Assembly (NCBI RefSeq): GCF_021533835.1
Contig: NZ_JAKFYQ010000003.1
Span: 62,001-126,000, forward strand
Direction: 5' to 3'
DNA length: 64,000 bases
Source of the DNA: Synechococcus sp. Nb3U1
GTDB lineage: Bacteria > Cyanobacteriota > Cyanobacteriia > Thermostichales > Thermostichaceae
In this document: piece after piece, positions 15,231 to 25,834 of the stretch
How positions within the stretch are numbered: the stretch's first letter is position 1
How the letters are laid out: each line of letters begins with the position of its first letter
Position numbers and translations under genes: made by a program
Notes under the pieces: generated by a model
Database searches by the model: none
Seen by the model: the letters and a program-made list of their open reading frames with translations, nothing else
Told to the model about the DNA's origin: nothing

Positions 15231-17480
15231 ATGTATCGGTTCCAGGTTCATGCCACAACTCAGCCGGGTGAACGGATCGCGCTGGTGGGATCCAGTACAA
15301 CAATGGGCTCATGGGATCCCCGTCGTTGTGTTTGGCTGAAAACGGATCCCGGTCGTTATCCACTTTGGTGGGTAGAGCTGGCTCTAAATGATGATCTAAA
15401 TGGTGAAGATTGGGCGGCACGGATTGAATATCAATATCTGCGCGTCCAAGCCAATGGCCAAGTTGTCTGGGAATCTACCGGAGTGAATCGCTGGGTACCG
15501 CTTGAGCCTGAACCTTTACCAGCAGTTTTGATCGTCGAAGATGGAGACTTTGGCCGGATCCCTACCTTTCCCTATGGCTATTTTGCGGATCCTATTCCCC
15601 AACCCAAACCCCAGAAGGGGTTAAAAGTGGTCGTCTTGGGTAGCTCGGTCGCCTTGGGGTGCAGTGCCTGGTTGTTGCGGGGTTGGGCCTGGCATTTGGG
15701 AAAAGCCCTTCAGGAGCAGTATGGCTATCAACTGCACAATTACTCGGAGTTGGGGGCCAATGTTAGCCGAACGCTAACGCGGTTTACTCAAGTGGTTATT
15801 CCCGAACAGCCGGAGATTGTTATTGTTTCGCTGTCTTTGGGGAATGAAGGGTTGGCCTTGGCTTTGCCCCAACATCGTCGAGCCTTGCAAAGACGATTTG
15901 AAAATGGCCTACAGCAGTTGATCCAGCGCATCCAAGAGAGTGGAGCCCTGCCCATTCTGGGGGGGGTATACCCTCATGCAGACTATGGCCCAGAGCAATA
16001 TCTTCTCCTCCAAGAAACTCAACAGCGCATGTTGGAGTGGGGATGTCCTGTGTTGAATTGGTTGCCCGCTCTAGAAGATGGTCAAGGCCGTTGGAAACCG
16101 GGCCTCTCTTGGGATGCTACCCATCCCAATAGTAAGGGCCACCAAGTGATGTTTGAGGCAATCAATCTCTCTATTTTTGATCCCCATCATGTCATTCGCC
16201 AAAGATGGATTCAATTGGCCATTGAACAGCCTATTTTTCAAGATGAGCACGGCTTTTGGATGACTGTGGAGAACACCAAGAATCAGTTTCGTGTGGTCAA
16301 TATCTCTGCCTATACATACACCATCAACCCCACTTGGCAGGCTTTGCAAACGGCCTTCCAGAAGGCACAGGTACAAGCTGGCCTATATATGGCCAGAGGC
16401 TTCGAAAATAAAACCTTGTATGGCCTCTTTGTGCAGGAGGATGGAACCCTCAAAACCACCCTCTCCATTCCCCCCGATGCCGACCTCTGTTTTTATCCGG
16501 CAGCCCAGTTTTTTGCACAAGAAGCACTAGAAACAATCTTCGATGATGGATCTTTGGTCATTCTCAAGCTCAACGGCTTATCTAAGGGTTCCGACTCTGT
16601 GCCACGCCTATGTGTGATCAACCGAACCGATCATGAATACAACATTCACCCCATGTGGAAGGAAGTCCGGGCCGCCTTAAAAGCGATGCCAGCAGGTGTG
16701 TATGAGGATCCCAACCACCGCGATGCACCTTTCCGCACCCTGATGATCGGAGAAGCGGGTCTGGAAAGCCGGGTCAAGGCTGCTCCTAGATCGGTAATGC
16801 TGTTGGAGTATCAATGCAGATTGTCGGATATTCATCGCGTTGCCATTGTGCCTTTGGGGGATCGCTGCGCGGTGCGAATGCTTCTATATAAGTTGGAATA
16901 TGACGGGCCTGCTTTTCCGTTTGATCTAACGCGCACCACTAATCTAGCTGATGTGGCAGATATGATCCAAAACGATTTTCAAGGGATGTGGGATCCCTGT
17001 CACTTACACTACAACCCCGAAGAAAAACGCATCTATCACAGCAAATGGACGGGTTTATCCTTTGGCCATGAAGTGGAAGACAGCGATGATCCCATCAATA
17101 ATATGAAGTCGGTGTATGAACGGATGCAAACTCGGTACAGTGCCCGTGCTAAACGCTTTGGATATGTGTTGAAAAAAGCTGACAAACTCTTGTTTGTTCG
17201 GACGGGGGGTTGCCAACGAGGCGTGGTGCTCGACTTAATAGCTAAGCTAGAGGCCAAATGTCAGGGCAAGCCTTTTCTGCTCTTGATTATTTCTCTGCAA
17301 CCTTCTGATGAATTTACAGGGATCCCGAATGTGCTGCATTACGATATGGAGTTCAATCCCGATCGCATGTATGCGGATCACGATCACTGGAAACACTGTA
17401 CAGAGACTATGGGGAACATCCTCCGCTCGCTGGGAATTTCTAGCCAAAACCTTTTCTGGTGTCCTCCCCACCTGTCTTAG
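15231..17480 (+). CDS. CBM20 / SGNH hydrolase / DUF1796 multidomain protein
   Basis: 749 residues, no signal peptide. Residues 1-100 form a starch-binding CBM20: FQVHATTQPGERIALVGSS, MGSWDP, W...EYQYLRV, QVVWESTGVNRW. Residues ~130-320 are an SGNH/GDSL-type esterase: block I VVLGSSVALG with nucleophile Ser, block II YSELGAN, block III SLGNEG, block V DATHPNSKGH with the Asp/His pair. Residues ~345-520 hold two related ~75-residue units, each with Y-x-I-x-P-x-W and G-x-Y. Residues ~530-749 match DUF1796, a putative papain-like cysteine peptidase fold (VAIVPLGDRCAVRM, HSKWTGLSFGHE, LFVRTGGCQRG). Substrates are unknown. CBM20 suggests glycogen or another alpha-glucan as docking site. Confidence 0.8.
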   Translation: MYRFQVHATTQPGERIALVGSSTTMGSWDPRRCVWLKTDPGRYPLWWVELALNDDLNGEDWAARIEYQYLRVQANGQVVWESTGVNRWVPLEPEPLPAVLIVEDGDFGRIPTFPYGYFADPIPQPKPQKGLKVVVLGSSVALGCSAWLLRGWAWHLGKALQEQYGYQLHNYSELGANVSRTLTRFTQVVIPEQPEIVIVSLSLGNEGLALALPQHRRALQRRFENGLQQLIQRIQESGALPILGGVYPHADYGPEQYLLLQETQQRMLEWGCPVLNWLPALEDGQGRWKPGLSWDATHPNSKGHQVMFEAINLSIFDPHHVIRQRWIQLAIEQPIFQDEHGFWMTVENTKNQFRVVNISAYTYTINPTWQALQTAFQKAQVQAGLYMARGFENKTLYGLFVQEDGTLKTTLSIPPDADLCFYPAAQFFAQEALETIFDDGSLVILKLNGLSKGSDSVPRLCVINRTDHEYNIHPMWKEVRAALKAMPAGVYEDPNHRDAPFRTLMIGEAGLESRVKAAPRSVMLLEYQCRLSDIHRVAIVPLGDRCAVRMLLYKLEYDGPAFPFDLTRTTNLADVADMIQNDFQGMWDPCHLHYNPEEKRIYHSKWTGLSFGHEVEDSDDPINNMKSVYERMQTRYSARAKRFGYVLKKADKLLFVRTGGCQRGVVLDLIAKLEAKCQGKPFLLLIISLQPSDEFTGIPNVLHYDMEFNPDRMYADHDHWKHCTETMGNILRSLGISSQNLFWCPPHLS

Positions 17481-17629
17481 ATGAGGATCATAGAGATCCA
17501 CTCTACCTTACGACCATAAAAGATGGATTAACCTTCAAACAACGGTGAAATTGCGCTACCCCTCAGGCCGCCCCGAGAGGACGCTGGTATAGTTGAGAGC
17601 AGCAGGTGTGCTGGAGTTTGTGGGGTGTC

Positions 17630-19522
17630 ATGCCTGAACTGGACAAGCTAGGGGCAAGACGGGATCCCGGAGCAAGGAGGCCACAGGCAAAGCAGGGCCG
17701 GATCGGTGTTTGGGGATCGATACTGTTGTTGGGTTTGGCTGGAGCAGGACTGTTTCCTCCCCAACCTGCCCTAGCCCAGACGACGACAACGACGGGCCTA
17801 TCCCGGATTGAAAACTGGCAATATAACCCCGAGCAGGGACGCTTAGAGGTCAATACCCAAGGGGAGGTACGGCCTTTCCTGTTTATTTTGCAAGATCCAC
17901 CCCGTGTGGTTTTGGATTTCCCGAACACCCGTTTTGGACGGGATCCGCAAACCCAAACTTTTTCGGGTCGAGTCGGATCCCTGCAGATCAGCCAACTCAC
18001 CGATACGATCACCCGCTTCGTGCTGCACCTGCAGCCGGATCAGCCCCTTAGCCTCAACCAACTGCAACTGCTCACCGCCAATCCTTCCCGTTGGGCTGTG
18101 CAATTTACCCATGCCGGTAATCTCTCTTTATCTCCGCTGATCCCCTCCGTCAGTGGCTCATCGGCACCACCGCCGCTGCTCACTCCACCCCGGCAAAGCC
18201 AAACCCCCAATCTGCCCCTTCCTCCCTCAACCTCCCGCTCTGGCCATCAAATCTTGGAGGTATCCCCACAATCGGAAGGGTTTTTCATCCGCACTCAAGG
18301 CAGCCCCTCCACCACAGTGCGGCGGATTCTCGACCCGGATCGGGTGGTGATAGACTTTCTGCAAACCTCCCTCAGCTCTGCCCTCAGCCAGCGGGCCTAC
18401 ACGATCAACCGGCTGGGGGTTTCCCGCCTACGAATCGGGCAATTTGAGCCGACGGTGGCGCGGGTGGTGTTGGATGTGGATCCCTCTAGTGGTGACTGGG
18501 AAGCCCGCTATGACGCCCAGCGGGGTGGGATTTGGATTCAGCCGGCTGGGGGGGGGATGCAGGCCAGCCTTTTGCCGGATGCCACGGGTTCAGGAGCCAG
18601 TGGGCCGCTGGCAACGCTGCAATCGGTGCATCTGCAGGGCAACCAACTGACCATCAGCGCTGATGGATTCATGTTCTACCGGGCTGGATGGGATCCCGCC
18701 AGTGGTGGCTATCGCATCAGTGTGGCACCCGCTCGTCTGCCGCAATCGCTGCCGGATCCCGGTTTGCCTGCCAATGGGCCGGTGGAGCGGATTCGCTTTG
18801 TGCAGGAGGACGCCCGTACCGTCAGTATTCTGGTGCAGCCCTCTGAAGAATTTAATGTTTTTGAGCCCAATCCTGGCCAGGGATCCCGGCGTATTACCCT
18901 GCAACTGCAACCCCTGAACGCTCCTTTGCCGATTGCTCAACCACAACTGCCCACCCAGCCACAACAACCTCAACCCGTAGGACAGCCGATCATCGCCATT
19001 GATGCGGGACATGGAGGCCGGGATCCCGGTGCGATCGGGGTGGATGGAGTTCAGGAGAAGCACATCACCCTGTCCATCTCTAACCAAGTGCGACAACTGC
19101 TACAAGAGCGCGGCTATGCGGTGGTGATGACTCGTACTGATGACCGGGAAATTCTGTTGCAACCGCGAGTGGATATAGCGGTAGAGGCCAACGCCACCCT
19201 ACTGGTGAGCATTCATGCCAATGCTCTGGATCGTTCTGGCATTAGTGGCATCGAAACCTATTACCTGCGGCCCGATAGCGCTGAATTGGCTACCACCTTG
19301 CACCGCAGCTTGGTCAGAACTGTAGGAGCCGCCGATCGGGGTGTGAGACGAGCGCGGTTTTTCATGGTGCGGGAAACCCCGACGGGCATGCCTTCTGTAC
19401 TGCTGGAGCTAGGCTATCTGACCAATCCGACGGAAGGGCGAAAGCTGGCTACGGCAGAATATCAAGCTCTGTTGTCCCGGGCGATTGCCGATGGGATCGA
19501 AGCCTTTTTGCGCAACCGTTGA
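17630..19522 (+). CDS. amiC: N-acetylmuramoyl-L-alanine amidase AmiC (AMIN + Amidase_3)
   Basis: 630 residues from ATG 17630. A cleavable signal (GSILLLGLAGAGLFPPQPALA) sends it to the periplasm. AMIN-like beta domains follow (IENWQYNPEQGRLEVNT...RVVLDFPNTRF and a second with DRVVIDFLQTSLSSAL), which bind peptidoglycan and place the enzyme at septa. Pro/Gln-rich linkers separate these from the C-terminal zinc amidase (~residues 450-630): IIAIDAGHGGRDPGAIG, the Glu of VQEKHITLSISNQV, VSIHANAL and the catalytic Glu in VLLELGYLTN. It cleaves the amide between MurNAc and L-Ala. murI follows 93 bases downstream on the same strand. Confidence 0.93.
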   Translation: MPELDKLGARRDPGARRPQAKQGRIGVWGSILLLGLAGAGLFPPQPALAQTTTTTGLSRIENWQYNPEQGRLEVNTQGEVRPFLFILQDPPRVVLDFPNTRFGRDPQTQTFSGRVGSLQISQLTDTITRFVLHLQPDQPLSLNQLQLLTANPSRWAVQFTHAGNLSLSPLIPSVSGSSAPPPLLTPPRQSQTPNLPLPPSTSRSGHQILEVSPQSEGFFIRTQGSPSTTVRRILDPDRVVIDFLQTSLSSALSQRAYTINRLGVSRLRIGQFEPTVARVVLDVDPSSGDWEARYDAQRGGIWIQPAGGGMQASLLPDATGSGASGPLATLQSVHLQGNQLTISADGFMFYRAGWDPASGGYRISVAPARLPQSLPDPGLPANGPVERIRFVQEDARTVSILVQPSEEFNVFEPNPGQGSRRITLQLQPLNAPLPIAQPQLPTQPQQPQPVGQPIIAIDAGHGGRDPGAIGVDGVQEKHITLSISNQVRQLLQERGYAVVMTRTDDREILLQPRVDIAVEANATLLVSIHANALDRSGISGIETYYLRPDSAELATTLHRSLVRTVGAADRGVRRARFFMVRETPTGMPSVLLELGYLTNPTEGRKLATAEYQALLSRAIADGIEAFLRNR

Positions 19523-19615
19523 GCTTGCCTACGGAGAGAACTGTCGCCGAGACTCCAGAAAGGGCGATAGGATACAGCAGCCTATCCCTTGTGAAGGTGT
19601 TGAGGAGAGTGAGGC

Positions 19616-20533
19616 ATGCAGTTTGAGTGGAAGGCGGGATCAGAGCCGGATCCCAGGTGGCCCATTGGCGTGTTTGATAGCGGCTTAGGGGGGTTGACGG
19701 TGTGGCGAACCCTGCGCAGACAACTGCCTCAAGAGCGGCTACTCTACTTTGGCGATACGGCACGAGTCCCCTATGGAGGACGTTCCCCACAAGAGATTTT
19801 GACTTTTGTGCGGCAGATTTTGGCTTGGATGCAGGCGCAGCCCGTCAAGTTGGTGGTCATGGCCTGCAATACCAGCTCCGCTTTGGCCCTAGACCAAGTG
19901 CGTCAGGACTATGCACTACCCATTTTCGGCCTGATTTTGCCCGGTGCTCAGGCAGCCTTGACTCAGGGATCCCGAATTGGGGTAATTGCCACAGCAGCCA
20001 CGGTGAATAGCGGTGCTTATTCCAAGGCCATTCAGGAGTACAGCGCCCTTGATCCCAAAAGATTCCCTTACTCCATCCAGTGTTGGGAACAGGCTTGCCC
20101 AGAGTTTGTCCCCCTGATCGAAGCGGGAGAGTCGGATAGCCAAGCTCTACGCCAGGCTGCCGAATGCTATTTGCAGCCGCTGTTGCAACAGGGGATCGAT
20201 ACCCTCATCTATGGCTGTACCCACTATCCGGTGTTGGATCCAATTTTGCGACCCCTCTTGCCCCGCTCCGTCCGACGGGTAGATCCGGGGGTAGCATTGG
20301 TGGGATCCCTGGCCAAAGAGCTGGGACTGTGGGGGTTGCGGCATCCTGAGGGGAATCGCTGTGGTAGTTCTCATGCCAGGGTTTCTCAAGCGGATGGGCA
20401 TCGCTTTTGTGTGAGCGGGGATCCGGAGCGGTTTGCTCAGTTGGCTACCCCTTGGCTGGGCTTTCGACCCCAAGTGGAACGGGTGGAATTGCCGGTGTTG
20501 GATGTAGCTGGCGAGCAGACGGCAAACTGTTAA
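19616..20533 (+). CDS. murI: Glutamate racemase MurI
   Basis: 305 residues from ATG 19616, GAGGAG eight bases upstream. It makes D-glutamate for peptidoglycan. Seen: the opening IGVFDSGLGGLTV, the first catalytic cysteine in VVMACNTSSA, the second in TLIYGCTHYPVL, and the TARVPYG loop. The C-terminal tail after residue ~265 (GDPERFAQLATPWLGF...) is the usual cyanobacterial extension. It sits directly behind amiC, so two peptidoglycan genes form a probable unit. Confidence 0.95.
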   Translation: MQFEWKAGSEPDPRWPIGVFDSGLGGLTVWRTLRRQLPQERLLYFGDTARVPYGGRSPQEILTFVRQILAWMQAQPVKLVVMACNTSSALALDQVRQDYALPIFGLILPGAQAALTQGSRIGVIATAATVNSGAYSKAIQEYSALDPKRFPYSIQCWEQACPEFVPLIEAGESDSQALRQAAECYLQPLLQQGIDTLIYGCTHYPVLDPILRPLLPRSVRRVDPGVALVGSLAKELGLWGLRHPEGNRCGSSHARVSQADGHRFCVSGDPERFAQLATPWLGFRPQVERVELPVLDVAGEQTANC

Positions 20534-20611
20534 AGCCCTGGAGGGTTCAACCCGCAGTTCCGGAGCTTCTAAAATCATGGGCAGTGATGCGTAAAGGGCC
20601 TGCTCTTGCCC

Positions 20612-21430
20612 ATGCCAGTTCAGATTCCAGGTTGGTTGCGGGGAGTTAGCTACGCCATTTATGGCTTTCTGTATCTGCCGATCCTGTTGATTGTCATCTA
20701 CTCCTTTAACCGCGCCCGCTTTGGCTTGGTGTGGACGGGCTTCACCTTTGACTGGTATGTTTCGCTATTCCAGAATCAGATAGCCTGGCAAGCCACCCAA
20801 AATACCCTGATCCTGGCCTTGGTCAGCACCCTGATCAGCACTGTATTCGGATCCCTGTTGGGGTATGGGCTGTATCGCTATCGTTTCCCTGGCAAAAATG
20901 CCTTTCAAGGGTTGATGCTCTTGCCGGTGATCATTCCCGATATCGTTATGGCAATCACGTTGCTGCTGTTCTACCAGTTTTTGCGCTACTACACGGGGTT
21001 GTTCGAGCTGGGCCTATGGACGATGATTCTTTCCCACATCACCTTTCAGGTGTCTTTTGTGGCCATCGTAGTGCGAAGCCGATTGCAACTGTTGGATCCC
21101 ACCCTAGAAGAAGCGGCCCATGATCTCTACGCCAATACCTGGCAGAAGCTGCGCTATGTGACGCTGCCGTTGGCCATGCCTGGGATCCTAGCGGGGGCAC
21201 TGTTGGCTTTTACCCTCTCGATTGATGATTTTGTTATTTCCTTTTTTACCAGCGGGCCGGAGAGCCTGACCTTGCCAACTTTGATTTACAGTACAGTGCG
21301 GCGCGGCGTTACGCCCGAAATTAACGCGCTTTCGACGCTGATTCTCTTGGTCACCCTAGCAGTTGTCATGGGAACCACCCTGCTGGGTCGTCCTCGTCAG
21401 GGATCCAGCTCCTCTAAAATCAATCAATAA
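20612..21430 (+). CDS. potC: Spermidine/putrescine ABC transporter permease PotC
   Basis: 272 residues from ATG 20612. Inner-membrane permease with about six helices: YAIYGFLYLPILLIVIYSF opens the protein as in PotC, followed by the ATQNTLILALVSTLISTVFGSLLGYGLYRYRF core, and the cytoplasmic EAA loop that contacts the ATPase (LEEAAHDLYANTWQKLRYVTLPLAMPGI). The FTLSIDDFVISFF motif near the C-terminus is typical of polyamine permeases. No potA, potB or potD is next to it in this window, so the rest of the transporter is encoded upstream of the window or elsewhere. Confidence 0.88.
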   Translation: MPVQIPGWLRGVSYAIYGFLYLPILLIVIYSFNRARFGLVWTGFTFDWYVSLFQNQIAWQATQNTLILALVSTLISTVFGSLLGYGLYRYRFPGKNAFQGLMLLPVIIPDIVMAITLLLFYQFLRYYTGLFELGLWTMILSHITFQVSFVAIVVRSRLQLLDPTLEEAAHDLYANTWQKLRYVTLPLAMPGILAGALLAFTLSIDDFVISFFTSGPESLTLPTLIYSTVRRGVTPEINALSTLILLVTLAVVMGTTLLGRPRQGSSSSKINQ

Positions 21431-21431
21431 A

Positions 21432-21826
21432 TCAGCCCTCAGGGATAGTCATAGCCAAATTCGGGAAAGCGCCTAAAAGCTTTTTGTCCAGGGTAGCCAG
21501 TTTGGTGTCGAGGGTACAGCCAAGGCCACGAACTCGCAGTCGTAGGCGGAGCAGTCACTTTTATGGACAAGCTCCAAGACAGTCAGCAAGTCAACTTCAA
21601 ATTCTGAACCTTCCAGTAAGCTCTCGGCCTCTCGCAGCAGGCACATAGCCTGCTCAAAAGAAAGATCCCCACGTCTCATGTAACCGGCCAGTATGTTGCG
21701 GAATTCACTGCGCCAGAGGAGCGGGACAGCCCAGTCTGACTCCTGCTCCAATAAGGATTCGGCAGCAGCGGTGTACTGCCCCGGAAGGTACAGGTACGCC
21801 AGAACATTGGAGTCAACCACGATCAT
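21432..21826 (-). pseudogene. VapC-type PIN toxin, frameshifted near the C-terminus
   Basis: Start ATG at 21826. The first ~103 residues read as a PIN-domain RNase: MIVVDSNVLAYLYLPG with catalytic Asp, LWRSEFRNILAGYM with the Glu, and SAYDCEFVALAV with the third acidic residue. The open frame then ends in an unrelated tail (PSTPNWLPWTKSF). Shifting one base at about 21518 restores TLDTKLATLDKKLLGAFPN and ends at TGA 21432-21434, the standard PIN ending with the fourth Asp. I therefore read a one-base deletion. Without the last Asp and strand, activity is doubtful. A sequencing error is the alternative. The ATG overlaps the antitoxin frame by ATGA. Confidence 0.75.
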
Positions 21827-22068
21827 GGACGGCTCTGCTGTTTAAAGGCATGAACGTCTTGTGGATGGAATTTCCCTTGGGGCAGGGTGGCCCGGATTTA
21901 GCGGGCTCTGGCTAGGCGTTCGCTAGGTGAGAGCTTGGCTGGCAGCAGTGCGGATTCCAGGCACACGATGGCTTCACTGTTCAAGCTGTGCCGATTCCTT
22001 TGCGCTGAAGCCTTCAAGCGCTCATAAACAACGTCGGGAATATTCTTCAAAGTCAACGTCGTGGGCAC
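21823..22068 (-). pseudogene. FitA/VapB-like antitoxin with an internal stop codon
   Basis: From GTG 22068 the frame reads VPTTLTLKNIPDVVYERLKA, a ribbon-helix-helix start, then RNRHSLNSEAIVCLESAL, and stops at TAA 21898-21900 after 56 residues. Beyond the TAA the same frame stays open for 24 more codons (IRATLPQGKFHPQDVHAFKQ...) and ends at TGA 21823-21825, which overlaps the toxin ATG by ATGA exactly as in intact modules. One C-to-T change (CAA or CAG to TAA) would explain it. The DNA-binding part could still be made. The toxin-binding tail is cut off. Confidence 0.75.
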
Positions 22069-22132
22069 AGGAAATCACCATAAAGCAACCAATATGGTTT
22101 CATTCTGCTACGACTTGAGAGCTTGGCCAAGA

Positions 22133-25100
22133 TCACGCACTAAAGTACCGAGCAGTCGGATGATAAGTAATGATGGCGGTGGTGGATTGTTCCGGATCCA
22201 ATTGATCGCTTTCATCCATGATCAGGCCAATGCGATCCGCTTTAAGCAGATCCAACAAAATCCGTTGGTCAGGAATATGAGGGCAGGCGGGATAGCCAAA
22301 ACTGTAGCGGGATCCACGGTAACCTTGGTGCAAAATCTTGCGGATATCGGAGCTATCTTCCTGGGCAAATCCCAATTCCCGACGAACGCGGGCATGACAC
22401 CACTCTGCCAAGGCCTCTGCTAGGGTCACGGCCATGCCATGGAAATAGAGGTAATCGGTGTATTGGTTATTGGCAAAAAGATTCTGAGCATAGACGGTGG
22501 CCTCTGCACCAACCGTCACCGCTTGCATTGGGAAAACATCCACCAACCCTGTAGAGTGATCGGCAAAAAAGTCAGCAATACAATAGCGATTTCCGTTTTT
22601 TTGGCGAGGGAAAGTAAAGCGGGCTAGCTGTCGGGTTTGCGGGGTAAGTTGCGGCCGTTCTACTGTGGGCAGCTGAAAATAAGTAGTAGAATCGGGATCC
22701 AGCTGGAACAGCTCCGGAAAACTGGCGGGATCAAAAATAATCAAGCTATTCCCTTCTGCTTGGGTCGGGAAATAGCCATAGACGATCTCCGGGTGCAAGA
22801 TATCTTCCGCGATAATCCGCTCTTTCCAGCGTTCGATCACCGGATCCACCTGCGTAGCCAGGAACTCGGCAAACTCTTCGGCAGATTGGTCGCGGGGCTT
22901 GCGGATTTGCCATTGCCCGGCTACCAGTGCCTGCTTATCGATGTAGAAAAAGACCTCCGACCAAGGAATCTCAGAAGAAGTGAGAATTTTGGATCCCCAA
23001 AATGGTGGGATCGGTCGCTCTGTATCCAAGGTCACAGCTTCGGAACGACGGGTATCTTGTTCCAATAGCTCAATTGTTTCAAGAGTGGAGCCAAACGTAA
23101 CTTCTGGGGCGGGCAAAGTGGGATCCACTGCCTCGGATTCTGTAGATTGTAAGGATTTCAAACCAACCTGACCATTGGTTTTGGTGTTAGCATGGGATCC
23201 ATTTTGCGAGCCATTCAAAAAGCCGAGGTGATCATCCCATTGTCCGGCAGCTTTGGCAGGCATGAGCTGATCCATAAAATGCAGATCGGCAAAAGCATCT
23301 CGCCCATAAATGACCCGACCTTTATAGGTGTTTTGGCAGTCTTCCTCCACAAAGCGACGGGTGAGGGCAGCGCCTCCTAAAATCACCGGAACACTAATGC
23401 CCCGCTCGTTAAAGATCTCCAGATTTTCTTTCATAAAGGCGGTAGATTTCACCAACAACCCACTCATGGCAATGCAATCAGCTTGATGCTTTTCATAAGC
23501 TTCGATGATGTTCTCCACCGGCTGCTTGATGCCCAGATTGATCACCTTGTAGCCATTGTTGGTGAGGATGATATCCACCAGGTTTTTGCCAATATCGTGT
23601 ACATCACCCTTAACAGTAGCGATCAAAAAGGTGCCTTTGGCCCCATCTCCTTCTGCTTTTTCCATAAAGGGTTCCAAATATTTAACCGCTGCTTTCATGG
23701 TTTCTGCCGACTGCAGCACAAAGGGGAGCTGCATTTTGCCAGCTCCAAACAATTCCCCCACTTCCTTCATGCCATCTAGCAAAAAGGTGTTGATAATTTC
23801 CAAAGGAGGATATTTCTCTAGGGCAGCGGCGAGGGACTCTTCTAGCCCAATTCGTTCGCCATCGATGATGTGCCGTTGCAGGCGTTCTTCCAGGGGCAGA
23901 TCCGCCAGAGATCCGGCAGAGCGTAAATCTTTCCCCGATACCCCCTCAAACAGTTGCGTGAGCTGGGATAAGGGATCGTAGGTGCAAATGCCCTCGGGGT
24001 TGAACTGGCGTCGGTCGAAGATCAAATCCCGACACACCTGCTGCTGCTGCTCCGGGATTTTGCTCAGGGGCAGGATCTTGGCGGCGCTGACAATGGCGGC
24101 ATCCATGCCCGCTTCCCGACATTCGTGCAAAAACACCGAGTTCAATACCATACGGGCGGCAGGGGATAACCCAAAGGAGACGTTGGAGACCCCCAAGACA
24201 ATATGGGCTTCCGGAAAGGCTTGGCGAATGCGGCGGATCCCTTCGATGGTGGCAGCTCCGTTGGCCCGGTCTTCCTCAATGCCGGTGGAAATGGGCAAGG
24301 CCAAAGGATCAAAGAAAATCTCGTAGGGCGGGATCCCGAAGGCCACAGCTTGATGGTAAGCTCGCTCAGCAATCTGAAACTTTTTCTCGGCAGTCCGGGC
24401 CATGCCTTCCTCATCAATGGTGCCCACCACCACCCCAGCTCCGTAGCGTTTGGCCAGTTCCAGCACCTTCAAAAAGCGCTCTTCCCCATCTTCATAGTTG
24501 GTGGAGTTGAGCAAACATTTGCCCCCAGCCACCTTGAGGCCCGCCTCCATTTTTTGCCACTCGGTGGAGTCGAGCATCAGGGGGATCTGAATTTGGGTGA
24601 CCAACCGCGACACCAACTCGTGCATATCCCGCACACCATCGCGGCCCACATAATCCACGTTCACATCCAAAATATGGGCACCTTCCCGCACCTGTTCCCG
24701 GGCTAGGGCCACCAGGCCATCCCAGTCTTCAGCATTGAGCAGATCCCGCATTTTTTTGGAGCCGCTGGCGTTCACCCGCTCACCAATGATCAAGAAGGAG
24801 TTGTCCTGCTGGTAGGGCTGCGGGCTATAAATGGAGGCTGCCGCATGGATCCGCTCGATGGGTCTGGGTTTGGGTCGCAACCCCTGCACTGCTTCCACCA
24901 GAGCCGCAATGTGGTCCGGGCGCGTGCCACAACAGCCCCCCACCACCGCTACTCCCAGATCTTGAACGAAATGCTGCAAATGAAAACGCAATTGCTCGGG
25001 GGTGAGCTTGTAATGGGCTCGGCCACCGATGTTTTCTGGTAAGCCAGCGTTGGGAATGCAGGAGATCGGGAACGGGGAATGTTTGGATAGATAGCGAATA

Positions 25101-25834
25101 TGCTCCGTCATTTTGTCGGGGCCAGTGGCACAGTTGAGCCCTAGCACATCAATCGGGTAGGGTTCCAAAATCGCCAGAGCCGCCCCCATTTCAGTGCCCA
25201 CCAGCATCGTGCCCTGTACCTCAAAGGTGAGAGACACCACCACCGGCAAGCGGATCCCACCAGGCTCCAATGCGCCTTTTTCTGCAAAGACTTGTTGCAC
25301 CGCTGCCAAGGCTGCCTTAGTCTGCAACACATCCTGGCAGGTCTCAATGATAAGTAGATCGGCTCCACCATCGATCAACCCCCGCACCTGTTCGGCAAAG
25401 CTAGCCTGCATCTCATCAAAGCCAATGTGCCCCAGGGTGGGTAGCTTGGTGGTCGGGCCAATGGATCCAGCCACAAAGCGAGGTTTGTTGGGGGTGGAAT
25501 ACTCTTGTGCAACCTGTTTGGCCAAGCGAGCCGCCGCCACATTCAGTTCATAGGCTTTTTCCGGGATCCCGTATTCCGCCAGGACAATCGAGGTGGCTCC
25601 AAAGGTATCCGTCTCGATTACATCCGCCCCCACTTCCAGAAAGCCCCGGTGTACCTTTTCCACCGCTTCCGGCTTGGTGAGCACTAACATCTCGTTACAA
25701 CCCTCCAACTCCGGTTCGCCAAAATCCGCCGCCGTCAGGTTTTGGGTTTGCAGCGAGGATCCCATCGCCCCATCGAAAACAATCACATGTTCCTGGAGCC
25801 GTTGCAGGAAGGGATGCAGATGCGTCATGGCCAT
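22133..25834 (-). CDS. metH: Cobalamin-dependent methionine synthase MetH
   Basis: About 1233 residues from ATG 25834 (ATG 25828 is equally possible). It transfers a methyl group from 5-methyl-tetrahydrofolate via cobalamin to homocysteine. Four modules are complete: homocysteine domain (1-330) with zinc cysteines in GLNCATGP and [12 protein letters not shown], pterin domain (~345-630, [15 protein letters not shown] and [14 protein letters not shown]), cap plus B12 domain with the base-off motif DVHDIGKN near residue 760, and the C-terminal AdoMet reactivation domain with [11 protein letters not shown]. Between B12 and reactivation domains lies a ~90-residue low-complexity linker ([14 protein letters not shown]). 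No cobalamin riboswitch box was seen upstream. Confidence 0.97.
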   Translation of the reverse strand: MAMTHLHPFLQRLQEHVIVFDGAMGSSLQTQNLTAADFGEPELEGCNEMLVLTKPEAVEKVHRGFLEVGADVIETDTFGATSIVLAEYGIPEKAYELNVAAARLAKQVAQEYSTPNKPRFVAGSIGPTTKLPTLGHIGFDEMQASFAEQVRGLIDGGADLLIIETCQDVLQTKAALAAVQQVFAEKGALEPGGIRLPVVVSLTFEVQGTMLVGTEMGAALAILEPYPIDVLGLNCATGPDKMTEHIRYLSKHSPFPISCIPNAGLPENIGGRAHYKLTPEQLRFHLQHFVQDLGVAVVGGCCGTRPDHIAALVEAVQGLRPKPRPIERIHAAASIYSPQPYQQDNSFLIIGERVNASGSKKMRDLLNAEDWDGLVALAREQVREGAHILDVNVDYVGRDGVRDMHELVSRLVTQIQIPLMLDSTEWQKMEAGLKVAGGKCLLNSTNYEDGEERFLKVLELAKRYGAGVVVGTIDEEGMARTAEKKFQIAERAYHQAVAFGIPPYEIFFDPLALPISTGIEEDRANGAATIEGIRRIRQAFPEAHIVLGVSNVSFGLSPAARMVLNSVFLHECREAGMDAAIVSAAKILPLSKIPEQQQQVCRDLIFDRRQFNPEGICTYDPLSQLTQLFEGVSGKDLRSAGSLADLPLEERLQRHIIDGERIGLEESLAAALEKYPPLEIINTFLLDGMKEVGELFGAGKMQLPFVLQSAETMKAAVKYLEPFMEKAEGDGAKGTFLIATVKGDVHDIGKNLVDIILTNNGYKVINLGIKQPVENIIEAYEKHQADCIAMSGLLVKSTAFMKENLEIFNERGISVPVILGGAALTRRFVEEDCQNTYKGRVIYGRDAFADLHFMDQLMPAKAAGQWDDHLGFLNGSQNGSHANTKTNGQVGLKSLQSTESEAVDPTLPAPEVTFGSTLETIELLEQDTRRSEAVTLDTERPIPPFWGSKILTSSEIPWSEVFFYIDKQALVAGQWQIRKPRDQSAEEFAEFLATQVDPVIERWKERIIAEDILHPEIVYGYFPTQAEGNSLIIFDPASFPELFQLDPDSTTYFQLPTVERPQLTPQTRQLARFTFPRQKNGNRYCIADFFADHSTGLVDVFPMQAVTVGAEATVYAQNLFANNQYTDYLYFHGMAVTLAEALAEWCHARVRRELGFAQEDSSDIRKILHQGYRGSRYSFGYPACPHIPDQRILLDLLKADRIGLIMDESDQLDPEQSTTAIITYHPTARYFSA

